This document shows positions 9,636-17,177 of a DNA stretch of 64,000 bases, in pieces. Within the stretch, counting starts at the first letter, position 1, and each line of letters starts with the position of its first letter. Origin of the DNA: Tindallia californiensis (GTDB lineage: Bacteria > Bacillota > Clostridia > Peptostreptococcales > Tindalliaceae). The position numbers and the translations under genes were made by a program. The notes under the pieces were generated by a model. The model was not told where the DNA came from and ran no database searches. It saw nothing but the letters and a program-made list of their open reading frames with translations. The DNA is taken from assembly GCF_900107405.1 (NCBI RefSeq), contig NZ_FNPV01000007.1:123903-187902 (forward strand), read 5' to 3'.

Positions 9636-9640
9636 GTCAA
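9612..9640 (-). promoter_or_regulatory. Sigma-A promoter of the YtrA-type ABC operon
   Basis: On the minus strand, TTGACA (9640-9635) is followed 17 bp later by TATACT (9617-9612). The -10 is inside the inverted repeat. Predicted initiation falls near the centre of the repeat, so the mRNA would carry only one arm plus the RBS. Confidence 0.8.
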
Positions 9641-9647
9641 CGTTTTT

Positions 9648-12041
9648 CTATTTTCGTGTGTTAACTAAGGAAGGCTTGATCACTTTTTCTTCCAGTTCAT
9701 GCCTGGGGACAGGCTTACTCCACAGATAACCTTGTATTTCATGGCAGCCCATGGATTGTAATAAGGATAGCTGAGCTTCTTCTTCGACCCCTTCCGCAAT
9801 GATAGTAAGGTGCAGGCCTTTTGCCATTAAAATAATGGCTCGGACAATTTCCTTAGCACTGTCCTCTTCATGAATACCGTTGATCAATTCTCTGGCAATT
9901 TTTAAGCGGTCAATATCATATCGCTTAATATAACTTAGAGAAGAATAGCCGGTACCAAAATCATCCAGAGAAGCATTGATGCCTAGTTCTCTAAGATGAT
10001 CAAAAAAAGCTTCGACACTATGACCCTGCCGGAAGGCGGCTCCCTCCGTCACTTCCAGATCAATCCAGGAAGGAGAAATTTTTTCAGCCCTCATACGATC
10101 TAATAAGGTGTCCATAAATTTTTGGCTTTGCAATTGGACAGGGGAGACGTTAATAGAGATCCGATAATGTGTCTCATAGGTTTCATTAATCTCTCTAATG
10201 TTTCGAAAAGCTTCCTTCAAGACCCATTCTCCAAGAGGGATAATCAATCCGGTTTCTTCCGCTACAGGAATAAATTGGGCCGGAGAGATAAATCCACGAT
10301 CTGGATGATTCCAACGTAAAAGGGCTTCAAAACCGATCAGTTTTTTTCCATCAATTTCATACTGGGGCTGAAACACAAGAAAAAAATCCTGGTTGGCATT
10401 TGCCTGTTTCAGTAACATTTCCAGCACATGTTTTTCATGAATCAGGTCTTTGATAGAAGAATCATAAAAATAATAATGGCTTTGAGCGAAAGCGTTTTTT
10501 GCCTGATACATGGTCATATCTCCATACCGCATCAGTGATTCTCTTGTATTAGCATCTTTGGGATAAGAAACAATACCAATACTGATTCCTAGGTAAAAAT
10601 GGTAAGGATCAATGGCAATAGGCATTTCAACGACCTGAACAATTCTTTTTGCAATGTCGGACAGGGCATGTCGCTGATAAAAGCCTTCTACAATGAGAGC
10701 AAACTCATCTCCGCCAATCCGAAAAAGCCTTCCTTTCTTTGTCCAGTCTTCTGAAAGACGCCGGGCAATGGTCTTTAAGACCTTGTCTCCTACATCATGC
10801 CCATGGGTATCATTAATATACTTAAATCGGTTTAAGTCCATATAAAAAAGGTGAAAAGCCGATTGTTGCCTAATGGTCAGCGCGTCCATGTATTCAATAA
10901 AAGCCCGTCGGTTAGAAAGATCGGTTAAAGGATCTAAATAGGAATAATAGGCCAGTACTTGGTTGGTTTCTTCCAAACTTTTGGTTTTTTCCTGCACTTT
11001 TTCTTCCAGGTTCCGGTTGGCTTCTTTAGCTTCCTGCAATAAATGATAGTTTTTAATGGACAGTTGGATGTTCTGAGACATCATATAATAAAGAAAAAGA
11101 AGAATAAGCGTGGTTAGTAGCTTTCCAGGTCTGATGTCACCAAAGAAAAACAGGATAAGCACAAGGGGTAAAAAAACATAGGGAGCTTTACGCTTTCCAT
11201 AATTATCCGGCAAGGTTAAGGGATGGTGTGGAGCCGGCGGATCAGTGACAGTCGGATATTGATGATGGTGGGGCTGATGATTTTGTTGATGGTAAAGCGA
11301 AAGTGTAAAAAGAACAGGTGGTATTAAGTAAAGAATATCAATAAAAGAATTAGCGATATATAGATCCAACAAACTCAAATAAGCATAAAGAAATTCAATG
11401 CTTCCATAAAGCATCAAACCTATAAGAATGACACATAAGGCAATGCTTTTTTCACGTCGATAGGAAGACAGATAAAGAGTGACACTGGAGACCAGAATAA
11501 AAAGACCCATGAAGGTAAAGAGAGCCATCACGATATCGTCAAAACCCAAGCTTCTTTCCATAAGAAAGTGCTGGTAAAAACGCTGACCTAACAGATAAAG
11601 CAGGAGAAACAGAACCGCCGCAAAATCTAAAAAAAGCTGGTAAAGATTCCATCTTTTGGCTTCAGTGGCTACCCAGTGAATGATCATCATCACCAAAAAA
11701 ACAGGCGGGATGGTATAAATAAGATCCATATAAGGAAAGAGCATGGGATCTTTTGTAGGCATTAAGGCTAAGACAAACCAAACCGTGTCGGCAAAAAACC
11801 AAAAGAAAACATAGCCAAACAACCATTTATCATAAGGATAAGAAGTTTTCTGAACGGATCGGTAAAGAAGATAGGAAGCACTGAAAAGGGTAAGCACGGA
11901 TGTGGTGTTGGCCAAAAGATCCGCATGGCGAAAAACCGCCAGGATATAGATAAAAAAACCGCTGAGCATGATTACTACCCAAGGGTCTTTGATCAGTAGG
12001 CGGTTTAGAAAATAGAGTTTTCTGAAGGCTTGTTGTATCAT
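9648..12041 (-). CDS. Membrane GGDEF-EAL cyclic-di-GMP protein
   Basis: 797 aa. Eight or more hydrophobic helices (residues ~20-340) precede a short coiled coil. A GGDEF domain with intact GGDEF (about residue 442) is followed by an EAL domain with intact EAL (about 568), DDFGTGYSSL and AEGVE. Both synthesis and hydrolysis of cyclic di-GMP look possible, so net activity cannot be predicted. The membrane part resembles multi-helix sensor regions with no catalytic residues. A His-rich loop (HHHQ, near residue 260) lies just before the last helices. The start at ATG 12041 has GAGGAG 9 bp upstream. The gene is separate from the ABC operon downstream. Confidence 0.92.
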   Translation of the reverse strand: MIQQAFRKLYFLNRLLIKDPWVVIMLSGFFIYILAVFRHADLLANTTSVLTLFSASYLLYRSVQKTSYPYDKWLFGYVFFWFFADTVWFVLALMPTKDPMLFPYMDLIYTIPPVFLVMMIIHWVATEAKRWNLYQLFLDFAAVLFLLLYLLGQRFYQHFLMERSLGFDDIVMALFTFMGLFILVSSVTLYLSSYRREKSIALCVILIGLMLYGSIEFLYAYLSLLDLYIANSFIDILYLIPPVLFTLSLYHQQNHQPHHHQYPTVTDPPAPHHPLTLPDNYGKRKAPYVFLPLVLILFFFGDIRPGKLLTTLILLFLYYMMSQNIQLSIKNYHLLQEAKEANRNLEEKVQEKTKSLEETNQVLAYYSYLDPLTDLSNRRAFIEYMDALTIRQQSAFHLFYMDLNRFKYINDTHGHDVGDKVLKTIARRLSEDWTKKGRLFRIGGDEFALIVEGFYQRHALSDIAKRIVQVVEMPIAIDPYHFYLGISIGIVSYPKDANTRESLMRYGDMTMYQAKNAFAQSHYYFYDSSIKDLIHEKHVLEMLLKQANANQDFFLVFQPQYEIDGKKLIGFEALLRWNHPDRGFISPAQFIPVAEETGLIIPLGEWVLKEAFRNIREINETYETHYRISINVSPVQLQSQKFMDTLLDRMRAEKISPSWIDLEVTEGAAFRQGHSVEAFFDHLRELGINASLDDFGTGYSSLSYIKRYDIDRLKIARELINGIHEEDSAKEIVRAIILMAKGLHLTIIAEGVEEEAQLSLLQSMGCHEIQGYLWSKPVPRHELEEKVIKPSLVNTRK

Positions 12042-12174
12042 AAAATAAATCTCCTCACTAATAAGGCGGATGAAGGATCAATAGGATGCTTAGGAATGAT
12101 TAAATACTAAGGCTATTATCCTATTATAACATGCTTTAACGCCAGACTCTAGCATCCTTGTTTTGGAAAAGAAA

Positions 12175-12216
12175 AACCATTGAAAAAGACTTTTAATAAG
12201 GTCTTCTTCAATGGTT
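12175..12216 (-). terminator. Terminator of the fatty acid transporter gene
   Basis: Stem AACCATTGAA-x-AAGAC pairs with GTCTT-x-TTCAATGGTT (10 bp, one mismatch, 5 bp). On the minus strand it is followed by TTTTTCTTTT, a good intrinsic terminator 34 bp after the stop of the gene at 12250. The remainder of 12042-12174 shows nothing else. Confidence 0.8.
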
Positions 12217-12249
12217 AACAGGGTGTGTTTTCCTCCAGGGAAAAGTTGT

Positions 12250-13596
12250 CTAAAGGATGACAAGAAACAGACTGACCACCACACCGACATAAATTAAATT
12301 AATAAGGCAATAGCCCATAATATCTTTAGCGCCCAGACCGGCAATTCCTAGCGCCGGTAGTGCCCAGAAAGGTTGAATCATATTGGTCCACCCATCTCCC
12401 CAGGCAACAGCCATGGCTGTTTTGGCCGCATCCACACCAAGCTCAGCACCGGCCGGCATCATAATAGGTGCCTGAACGGCCCATTGCCCACCACCGGAAG
12501 GAACAAAGAAGTTAACAATTCCAGCACTCAGAAAAGCAAAAAATGGAAAGGTTACTTCTGTGGAAACGCTCACAAAGAACGTAGACATCTGTTGTGCCAA
12601 AGAAAGCCCTTCGGCACTGGCTCCGGTCATCATTCCCATGATACCTGCATAAAAAGGAAACTGAATAATAATACCACCAGCACCTTTTACGGCGGTTGTT
12701 ACCGCATTTAAGAAACGTCGGGGAGTTCCGTGTAAGATAATACCGGTAAAGAGGAAGATAAAGTTAACCACATTTAGATTCAGATCAAAGCCATTCTGAA
12801 TAAAATGCTGAACCACAAAGGTGACCCCCATTAAACCGATGGCAATGGACAGCACAGGGCTGTTTTCCATTTTTTCCGCCGGTGTCTGATTCACAGGAAT
12901 TTCTGGTTCAATATCATCTTCTAACAGCTTCGGATCCACCACTACCGCATCTTCGGGTGAAGGATGCATCGCCTTGTTGATAAAAGGAATGGTGGCGATT
13001 AATACCAATACTGGTACTACAGTGAACAAAGCGAAAATGGTTTCACTGGTAGGAATCGGTTCTGTAACAGCACCACGGGTCATTTCTTCCAAATTAGCGG
13101 TGGCGGTTGCTAATGTCAGGGGAATAGAAGCGGAGAAACCCGCATGCCAGATAACAAAACCGGAGTAACCGGAAGCAATCAGCAGGCGGTAGTCCACCCC
13201 CTTTACTTTCTTAGCCAGCTCTTTGGCATAAAGGGCACCAATAACCAGACCAAAACCCCAATTAATCCAGGAAGCGATTAAAGCAACCAGCGTAACTGCA
13301 AAAATCGCCGATCCGGGAGACTTAGGCACGCTGGCCAGATTTCGAAGCCCTCTTTTGATAATAGGCGCCTGGGCCAGGGTATGACCGGTGACCAGCACCA
13401 AGGCCATCTGCATAGAAAATGCCAGCAGGTTCCAGAAACCGCCACTCCAATGATTTACCATATTAATAGGAGATTGGCCTGTTGAGAAAATACCCAGAAG
13501 AAAAACAATTAGGGTTAAGATAACAGCAAATAAAAACGGGTCGGGCAAAAAACGTTGAACCAACTTTACAGAAGCATTTGTAAACTTTTTGAACAT
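12250..13596 (-). CDS. Short-chain fatty acid transporter (AtoE family)
   Basis: 448 aa, about 11-12 membrane segments, matching AtoE-family short-chain fatty acid/acetoacetate permeases in length and in the conserved starts (LVQRFLPDPFLFAVILT, HWSGGFWNLLAFSMQMALVLVTG) and the C-terminal GGQWAVQAPIMMPAG. It is divergent from the carnitine operon. Acetoacetate is a predicted product of that operon, so uptake or release of acetoacetate or butyrate-like acids fits the setting; this is inference. RBS AAGGAGG precedes the ATG. It has its own TTGACA-17-TAATCT promoter, outside the TetR operator. Confidence 0.88.
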   Translation of the reverse strand: MFKKFTNASVKLVQRFLPDPFLFAVILTLIVFLLGIFSTGQSPINMVNHWSGGFWNLLAFSMQMALVLVTGHTLAQAPIIKRGLRNLASVPKSPGSAIFAVTLVALIASWINWGFGLVIGALYAKELAKKVKGVDYRLLIASGYSGFVIWHAGFSASIPLTLATATANLEEMTRGAVTEPIPTSETIFALFTVVPVLVLIATIPFINKAMHPSPEDAVVVDPKLLEDDIEPEIPVNQTPAEKMENSPVLSIAIGLMGVTFVVQHFIQNGFDLNLNVVNFIFLFTGIILHGTPRRFLNAVTTAVKGAGGIIIQFPFYAGIMGMMTGASAEGLSLAQQMSTFFVSVSTEVTFPFFAFLSAGIVNFFVPSGGGQWAVQAPIMMPAGAELGVDAAKTAMAVAWGDGWTNMIQPFWALPALGIAGLGAKDIMGYCLINLIYVGVVVSLFLVIL

Positions 13597-13668
13597 TGAT
13601 AATCCTCCTTTTCATTATTTTTTTACAGATATCTAAAAAATACCCATAAAGAGACACAAAACACTAAT

Positions 13669-13697
13669 AGATTACCATCCTAGCATATTTTTGTCAA
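13669..13697 (-). promoter_or_regulatory. Promoter of atoE-like gene
   Basis: On the minus strand, TTGACA (13697-13692), 17 bp spacer, TAATCT (13674-13669). It lies back to back with the carnitine-operon promoter; the two -35 elements are about 33 bp apart. Confidence 0.65.
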
Positions 13698-13729
13698 TAT
13701 AGTCGGATGTGTCTGAAAAAAATTTCCTC

Positions 13730-13758
13730 TTGATGTTCCAAAAAATTCATGATATAGT
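13730..13758 (+). promoter_or_regulatory. Promoter of the carnitine catabolic operon
   Basis: TTGATG (13730-13735), 17 bp, TATAGT (13753-13758). The TetR-type operator begins 11 bp after the -10, at about +5, so a bound repressor would block the start of transcription. The architecture is the same as at the TetR gene (16498-16557). Confidence 0.75.
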
Positions 13759-13769
13759 CGTGCAAGAGA

Positions 13770-13787
13770 AAACCGTCTGGACGGTTT
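13770..13787. promoter_or_regulatory. TetR-type operator, copy 1
   Basis: AAACCGTCTGGACGGTTT is a perfect 8+8 bp palindrome around TG. The core CCGTCTGGACGG is repeated exactly in front of the TetR gene, which points to that protein as the ligand. Confidence 0.8.
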
Positions 13788-13855
13788 AATATGTCAGATA
13801 ATTGATCATCAGCTGACAATCAATCAGCCTTGATGAGAGAGGAGGAAGAAAGAGA

Positions 13856-14746
13856 ATGACAGAAGCCATTAACCTAAAGAATAAAGTAATGCTAACCTGT
13901 GCCGTTACAGGAGCTGGAGATACGACTAAAATAAATCCCTACGTTCCGGTAACACCGGCAGAAATCGCAAGCTCGGCTCTGGCGGCAGGAAAAGCAGGGG
14001 CAGCCGTAGTTCATATTCATGCCAGAGATCCAAAAACCGGAGGGATTAGCCATGATGTGGAACAATATCGAGAAATCCTTCAACGGATCAGAGAAGCCGA
14101 TCCGGAGTTGATTATCAACATTACTTCCGGAGGCGGTGGGGATTTTGATCCGGATGAAGAAAACCCTTATCAGGCCGGAAAAAATAGCGATTTACAGACA
14201 GCCGAAGAACGGCATGAACCCATAGCCACTCTCGCACCAGAAATGTGTACGTTAGATTGCGGAAGCCTTAATTTTGGAGATATGGTGTATATCAGTCCAA
14301 CCGAATGGTTACGAAAGCAGGCGGCGCTGATTCAGAAAAGTGGTGCCAAAGCAGAACTGGAGTGCTTTGATACCGGACATTTGCGTTTTGCCAATCAATT
14401 AATAAAGGAAGGTTTTATTGATGGAAACCCTCATTTCCAGTTTTGTCTGGGAATTCCCTGGGGAGCCGCCGCGGATACAGAAACCATGCTGTACCTGCGT
14501 AACCGGATACCGGAAAAAGCAACCTGGTCTGCCTTTGGCATTGGAGCCATGCAAATGAAAATCCTAGCTCAGGCAGCCTTATTGGGCGGTCATGTTCGTG
14601 TGGGTCTGGAAGATAATTTATACCTGTCCAAGGGTGTGCTTGCCAAAAACGAAACCCTGGTGGAAAAAGGCATTGATATTCTTCAACAACTCGGCAAAGA
14701 ACCTATGACACCCCAAGAAGCAAAAGCATTACTACAATTGAAATAA
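13856..14746 (+). CDS. BKACE-family 3-dehydrocarnitine cleavage enzyme
   Basis: 296-aa member of the beta-keto acid cleavage (Kce/BKACE, formerly DUF849) family. Zn ligands His53 and His55 are visible in VVHIHARDP, with Glu252 in GLEDN and the family motifs NITSGGGG and GIPWG. Family chemistry is beta-keto acid plus acetyl-CoA giving a CoA ester plus acetoacetate. With a carnitine dehydrogenase and a thioesterase next door, the expected substrate is 3-dehydrocarnitine, giving betainyl-CoA and acetoacetate. RBS GAGGAGGAAG lies upstream of ATG 13856. It is the first gene of a three-gene operon under the TetR operator. Kce of lysine fermentation is the alternative, but the neighbours favour carnitine. 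Confidence 0.88.
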   Translation: MTEAINLKNKVMLTCAVTGAGDTTKINPYVPVTPAEIASSALAAGKAGAAVVHIHARDPKTGGISHDVEQYREILQRIREADPELIINITSGGGGDFDPDEENPYQAGKNSDLQTAEERHEPIATLAPEMCTLDCGSLNFGDMVYISPTEWLRKQAALIQKSGAKAELECFDTGHLRFANQLIKEGFIDGNPHFQFCLGIPWGAAADTETMLYLRNRIPEKATWSAFGIGAMQMKILAQAALLGGHVRVGLEDNLYLSKGVLAKNETLVEKGIDILQQLGKEPMTPQEAKALLQLK

Positions 14747-14769
14747 AGCTGTACAGAAGGGAGCATTTG

Positions 14770-15735
14770 ATGAATCAAAAGACAAACATATCTCAAATAG
14801 CCGTGGTAGGAACCGGCGTTATTGGCGCTGGATGGATTGCCCGTTGCCTGGCCCATGGCATTCAGGTGATTGCCACAGATCCGGCACCGGATGCAGAAGC
14901 AAATCTTAGAAAATCCTTGCAACAAGCCTGGCCTTCTTTAGAAAAAACGGGCATCAGTCCCGGCACTTCTCCGGAGGATCTTATTTTTGAGACCGACATG
15001 GCAAAAGCCGTAGAAAAAGCGGATCTTATCCAAGAGAATGTTCCAGAGGTTCTGGAACTAAAACATCAAGTCCTGGGAGCCATCAGCCAGGCCTGCCGGA
15101 AGGATGCCATTATTGCTTCCAGCACTTCCGGTATTACGCCCAGCGTGTTACAACAAGGTTGTCACTGTCCGGAAAGGCTTTTAGTGGCACATCCCTTTAA
15201 TCCAGTCTACCTGTTACCACTGGTAGAATTAGTGGCAGGAGAAAAAACAGAACCGGCAGTACTAACCCGGGCAGAAAGCTTTTACAAGGAAATTGGCATG
15301 AAACCACTGATTGTCCGGCGGGAAGTAGAAGGCCATGTGGCCGATCGTCTGATGGAAGCTCTTTGGCGGGAAGCCCTTCATATTGTCAACGAAGATATAG
15401 CCACCACCGAAGAAATAGACGCCGCCATTATCTATGGAGCGGGACTGCGCTGGGCACAGATGGGTCCTTTTCTAACCTTTCATATGGCCGGCGGTGAAGC
15501 AGGAATGCGCCATATGTTAAAACAGTTCGGACCAGCTTTGAAATTGCCCTGGACAAAACTGGAAGCACCGGAATTAACGGAAGACCTGAAAGAAAAAGTA
15601 ATCAATGGGTGTGAAACCCATGCTGGAAATAAAAGCGTGACAGCATTAGCTGCTAAAAGAGATGAATTTCTGGTAGAAGTGCTTCAACTGGCGGAAAAAT
15701 ACTGGCCAGAACCCCAAAGCATTATGAAAAAATAG
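14770..15735 (+). CDS. L-carnitine 3-dehydrogenase (3-hydroxyacyl-CoA dehydrogenase family)
   Basis: 321-aa NAD-dependent enzyme. Residues ~10-40 form the Rossmann fold (VVGTGVIGAGWIARCLAHG). The 3HCDH signatures follow: SSTSGITPS, then HPFNPVYLLPLVELV, where His is the catalytic base. Length and the family's C-terminal domain match L-carnitine dehydrogenase, which oxidises L-carnitine to 3-dehydrocarnitine. The start is ATG 14770 with GGGAG upstream; the TTG one codon earlier is unlikely. It lies 23 bp behind the BKACE gene, with the thioesterase downstream, the arrangement known from Pseudomonas carnitine catabolism. A general 3-hydroxybutyryl-CoA dehydrogenase is less likely because of this context. 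Confidence 0.87.
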   Translation: MNQKTNISQIAVVGTGVIGAGWIARCLAHGIQVIATDPAPDAEANLRKSLQQAWPSLEKTGISPGTSPEDLIFETDMAKAVEKADLIQENVPEVLELKHQVLGAISQACRKDAIIASSTSGITPSVLQQGCHCPERLLVAHPFNPVYLLPLVELVAGEKTEPAVLTRAESFYKEIGMKPLIVRREVEGHVADRLMEALWREALHIVNEDIATTEEIDAAIIYGAGLRWAQMGPFLTFHMAGGEAGMRHMLKQFGPALKLPWTKLEAPELTEDLKEKVINGCETHAGNKSVTALAAKRDEFLVEVLQLAEKYWPEPQSIMKK

Positions 15736-15880
15736 GGTTCATTCGGTACGACCATTCGGATGAACTAGAATGAGCCAGAATGAAAAAGGATGAACCAGAA
15801 TCCAACAGAATCAAAGAACAAAAAAACAGAATCGAAGAACAAGGAAACAGGAAAAACCAGAAAGAAAAGAGGTGCTTAGA

Positions 15881-16375
15881 ATGCAGATTCAGGAGGAAGA
15901 AAGATGCTTTTATCAATCCGTATTATCCCAGTGGGTTGATTACAATGGTCATATGAACGATTCAGCCTATGCCCTTATTTTCACCAAAGCCTTAGAACAT
16001 TTTTTAGAGACCTTAGGATTAGACGAAAAGGCCCGAAAGCATCATCACTATACGACTTATACCCTGGAAACCCACACCTGTTTTCTGAAGGAAGCCTTAG
16101 AAGCAGATATAGTACAGGTAAAGACCCAGGTATTGGACTGGGATGCCAAACGAATCCATCTTTTTATGGAAATGATCAATCGGGAAAAAGAAATCATTGC
16201 TACCAATGAATACATGGTGATGGGTATGGATCAAAAGGAAAAAAGACCAGCGCCCTTCCCGCCCAAAGTGGCTGAAGCCTTAGCATCCCTTGGTCAACAA
16301 CATCAAAAGCTTCCAAGACCAGAAAAAGCCGGCCGACGGATAGGAATTCCCACCAAAAACAAACCAGCTTCTTAA
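15881..16375 (+). CDS. Hotdog thioesterase, probable betainyl-CoA thioesterase
   Basis: 164-aa single-hotdog protein. The 4HBT-type active-site region is WVDYNGHMNDSAY near residues 22-34, with Asp/Asn and the helix-capping His. In carnitine clusters this enzyme splits betainyl-CoA to glycine betaine and CoA. The start is ATG 15881 with GAGGTG 6 bp upstream; a GTG at 15872 overlaps that RBS. It follows the dehydrogenase by 145 bp. That gap is unusually A/G-rich and made of degenerate repeats of GAATGARCCAGAAT type. The function is inferred from family plus neighbours. Confidence 0.82.
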   Translation: MQIQEEERCFYQSVLSQWVDYNGHMNDSAYALIFTKALEHFLETLGLDEKARKHHHYTTYTLETHTCFLKEALEADIVQVKTQVLDWDAKRIHLFMEMINREKEIIATNEYMVMGMDQKEKRPAPFPPKVAEALASLGQQHQKLPRPEKAGRRIGIPTKNKPAS

Positions 16376-16434
16376 GAACTACGGAGGAGCGGCGGCATTA
16401 TCAAGATATAGCAGGATGGGAAAGAGGTATTGAT

Positions 16435-16488
16435 GTATGAGATATTTCTGTATGAGGCATTTCTGTATGAGGTATTTCTGTATGAGGG
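16435..16488 (+). repeat. 15-bp tandem repeat upstream of TetR promoter
   Basis: Three units of GTATGAGRYATTTCT and a fourth partial copy, ending 10 bp before the -35 of the TetR gene promoter. It is a likely slippage repeat; copy number may affect the promoter region. Confidence 0.8.
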
Positions 16489-16497
16489 AAGAGACCC

Positions 16498-16526
16498 TTG
16501 AAAGATCCGGTTATTTTTGATATAGT
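16498..16526 (+). promoter_or_regulatory. Promoter of the TetR-betaine-binding protein operon
   Basis: TTGAAA (16498-16503), 17 bp, TATAGT (16521-16526). The -10 and the preceding GA match the carnitine operon promoter, and the operator again sits about 13 bp downstream. Confidence 0.75.
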
Positions 16527-16539
16527 CTTACCTAAGAAT

Positions 16540-16557
16540 AAACCGTCTGGACGGAAC
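16540..16557. promoter_or_regulatory. TetR-type operator, copy 2
   Basis: AAACCGTCTGGACGGAAC shares 16 of 18 bases with copy 1. The inner CCGTC-TG-GACGG palindrome is perfect, and only the right outer arm is degraded. Its position implies autoregulation of the TetR gene. Confidence 0.78.
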
Positions 16558-16579
16558 AAAAAATCTGAAAACGGCAAAG

Positions 16580-16595
16580 GGAGGGTAAGACCATT
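16580..16595 (+). promoter_or_regulatory. RBS and putative AUU start of TetR gene
   Basis: A strong Shine-Dalgarno (GGGAGGG, 16579-16585) is followed 7 bases later by ATT at 16593. No ATG, GTG or TTG occurs in frame between the upstream stop (TGA 16566) and the TTG at 16674. That TTG would delete the first half of the DNA-binding domain. AUU is therefore the best start. Confidence 0.6.
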
Positions 16596-17177
16596 AAAAA
16601 TCGAGAGAAATATAACCGGATTATCAAGGCAGCTGCCCGAATTGTTTACCAGAAAGGTGTTTTTGCCTTAACCTTGGATGCGGTTGCCCAGGAAGCCGAA
16701 ATCAGTAAAGGTGGTTTGCTTCATTATTTTAAGTCAAAGGAAGCTCTGGTAAAAGCCATGGTAGAGTATACCAGTGAAAGCTATCGGGAAGGAGTGGAGC
16801 AACGGGTAGCCCATGAAGAACTGGAAAAAGGAATGTGGACCCGCTCTCTCATTGCTGAAACCTTTGAACAGGCATATGATGAGGAAGAACTGAACGCCAG
16901 CTTTTTAATGGCTGTTGCCATGAAGCCAGAGCTGTTGGAACCCATCAAAAATGCCTATAAACATTGGCAGCAAAAGATAGAAAAGGACGGTCTGGATCCC
17001 ATCGAAGCCAGTATTTTGCGCCTGGCCATTGACGGGCTATGGATGAATAAACTGATGGGTTTATACCAGTTTGACGAGTCTCTATTGCATCATGTATATG
17101 AAAGAATGATACAAAAAACCATGATGATGAAGCCAGCTATAGAAGAAAAAAAAGAGGAGGAAACAAAAGATGAGTAA
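16593..17177 (+). CDS. TetR/AcrR-family regulator of carnitine catabolism
   Basis: 194 codons from ATT 16593. Residues ~5-50 form the TetR helix-turn-helix (IIKAAARIVYQKGVFALTLDAVAQEAEISKGGLLHYF), followed by an all-helical ligand domain. The family HTH is complete only if translation starts at the AUU; the first standard codon (TTG 16674) lies inside it. It resembles BetI-like and other choline/carnitine-linked TetR proteins. Predicted role: repressor of the carnitine operon and of itself through the two CCGTCTGGACGG operators, with carnitine or a CoA intermediate as inducer. The last codons overlap the start of the binding-protein gene by eight bases. Confidence 0.85.
   Translation: MKNREKYNRIIKAAARIVYQKGVFALTLDAVAQEAEISKGGLLHYFKSKEALVKAMVEYTSESYREGVEQRVAHEELEKGMWTRSLIAETFEQAYDEEELNASFLMAVAMKPELLEPIKNAYKHWQQKIEKDGLDPIEASILRLAIDGLWMNKLMGLYQFDESLLHHVYERMIQKTMMMKPAIEEKKEEETKDE

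Noticed and set aside
12090..12290. 66-codon minus-strand frame after the AtoE-type gene
   Set aside because: It overlaps the end of the transporter in another frame and spans its terminator.
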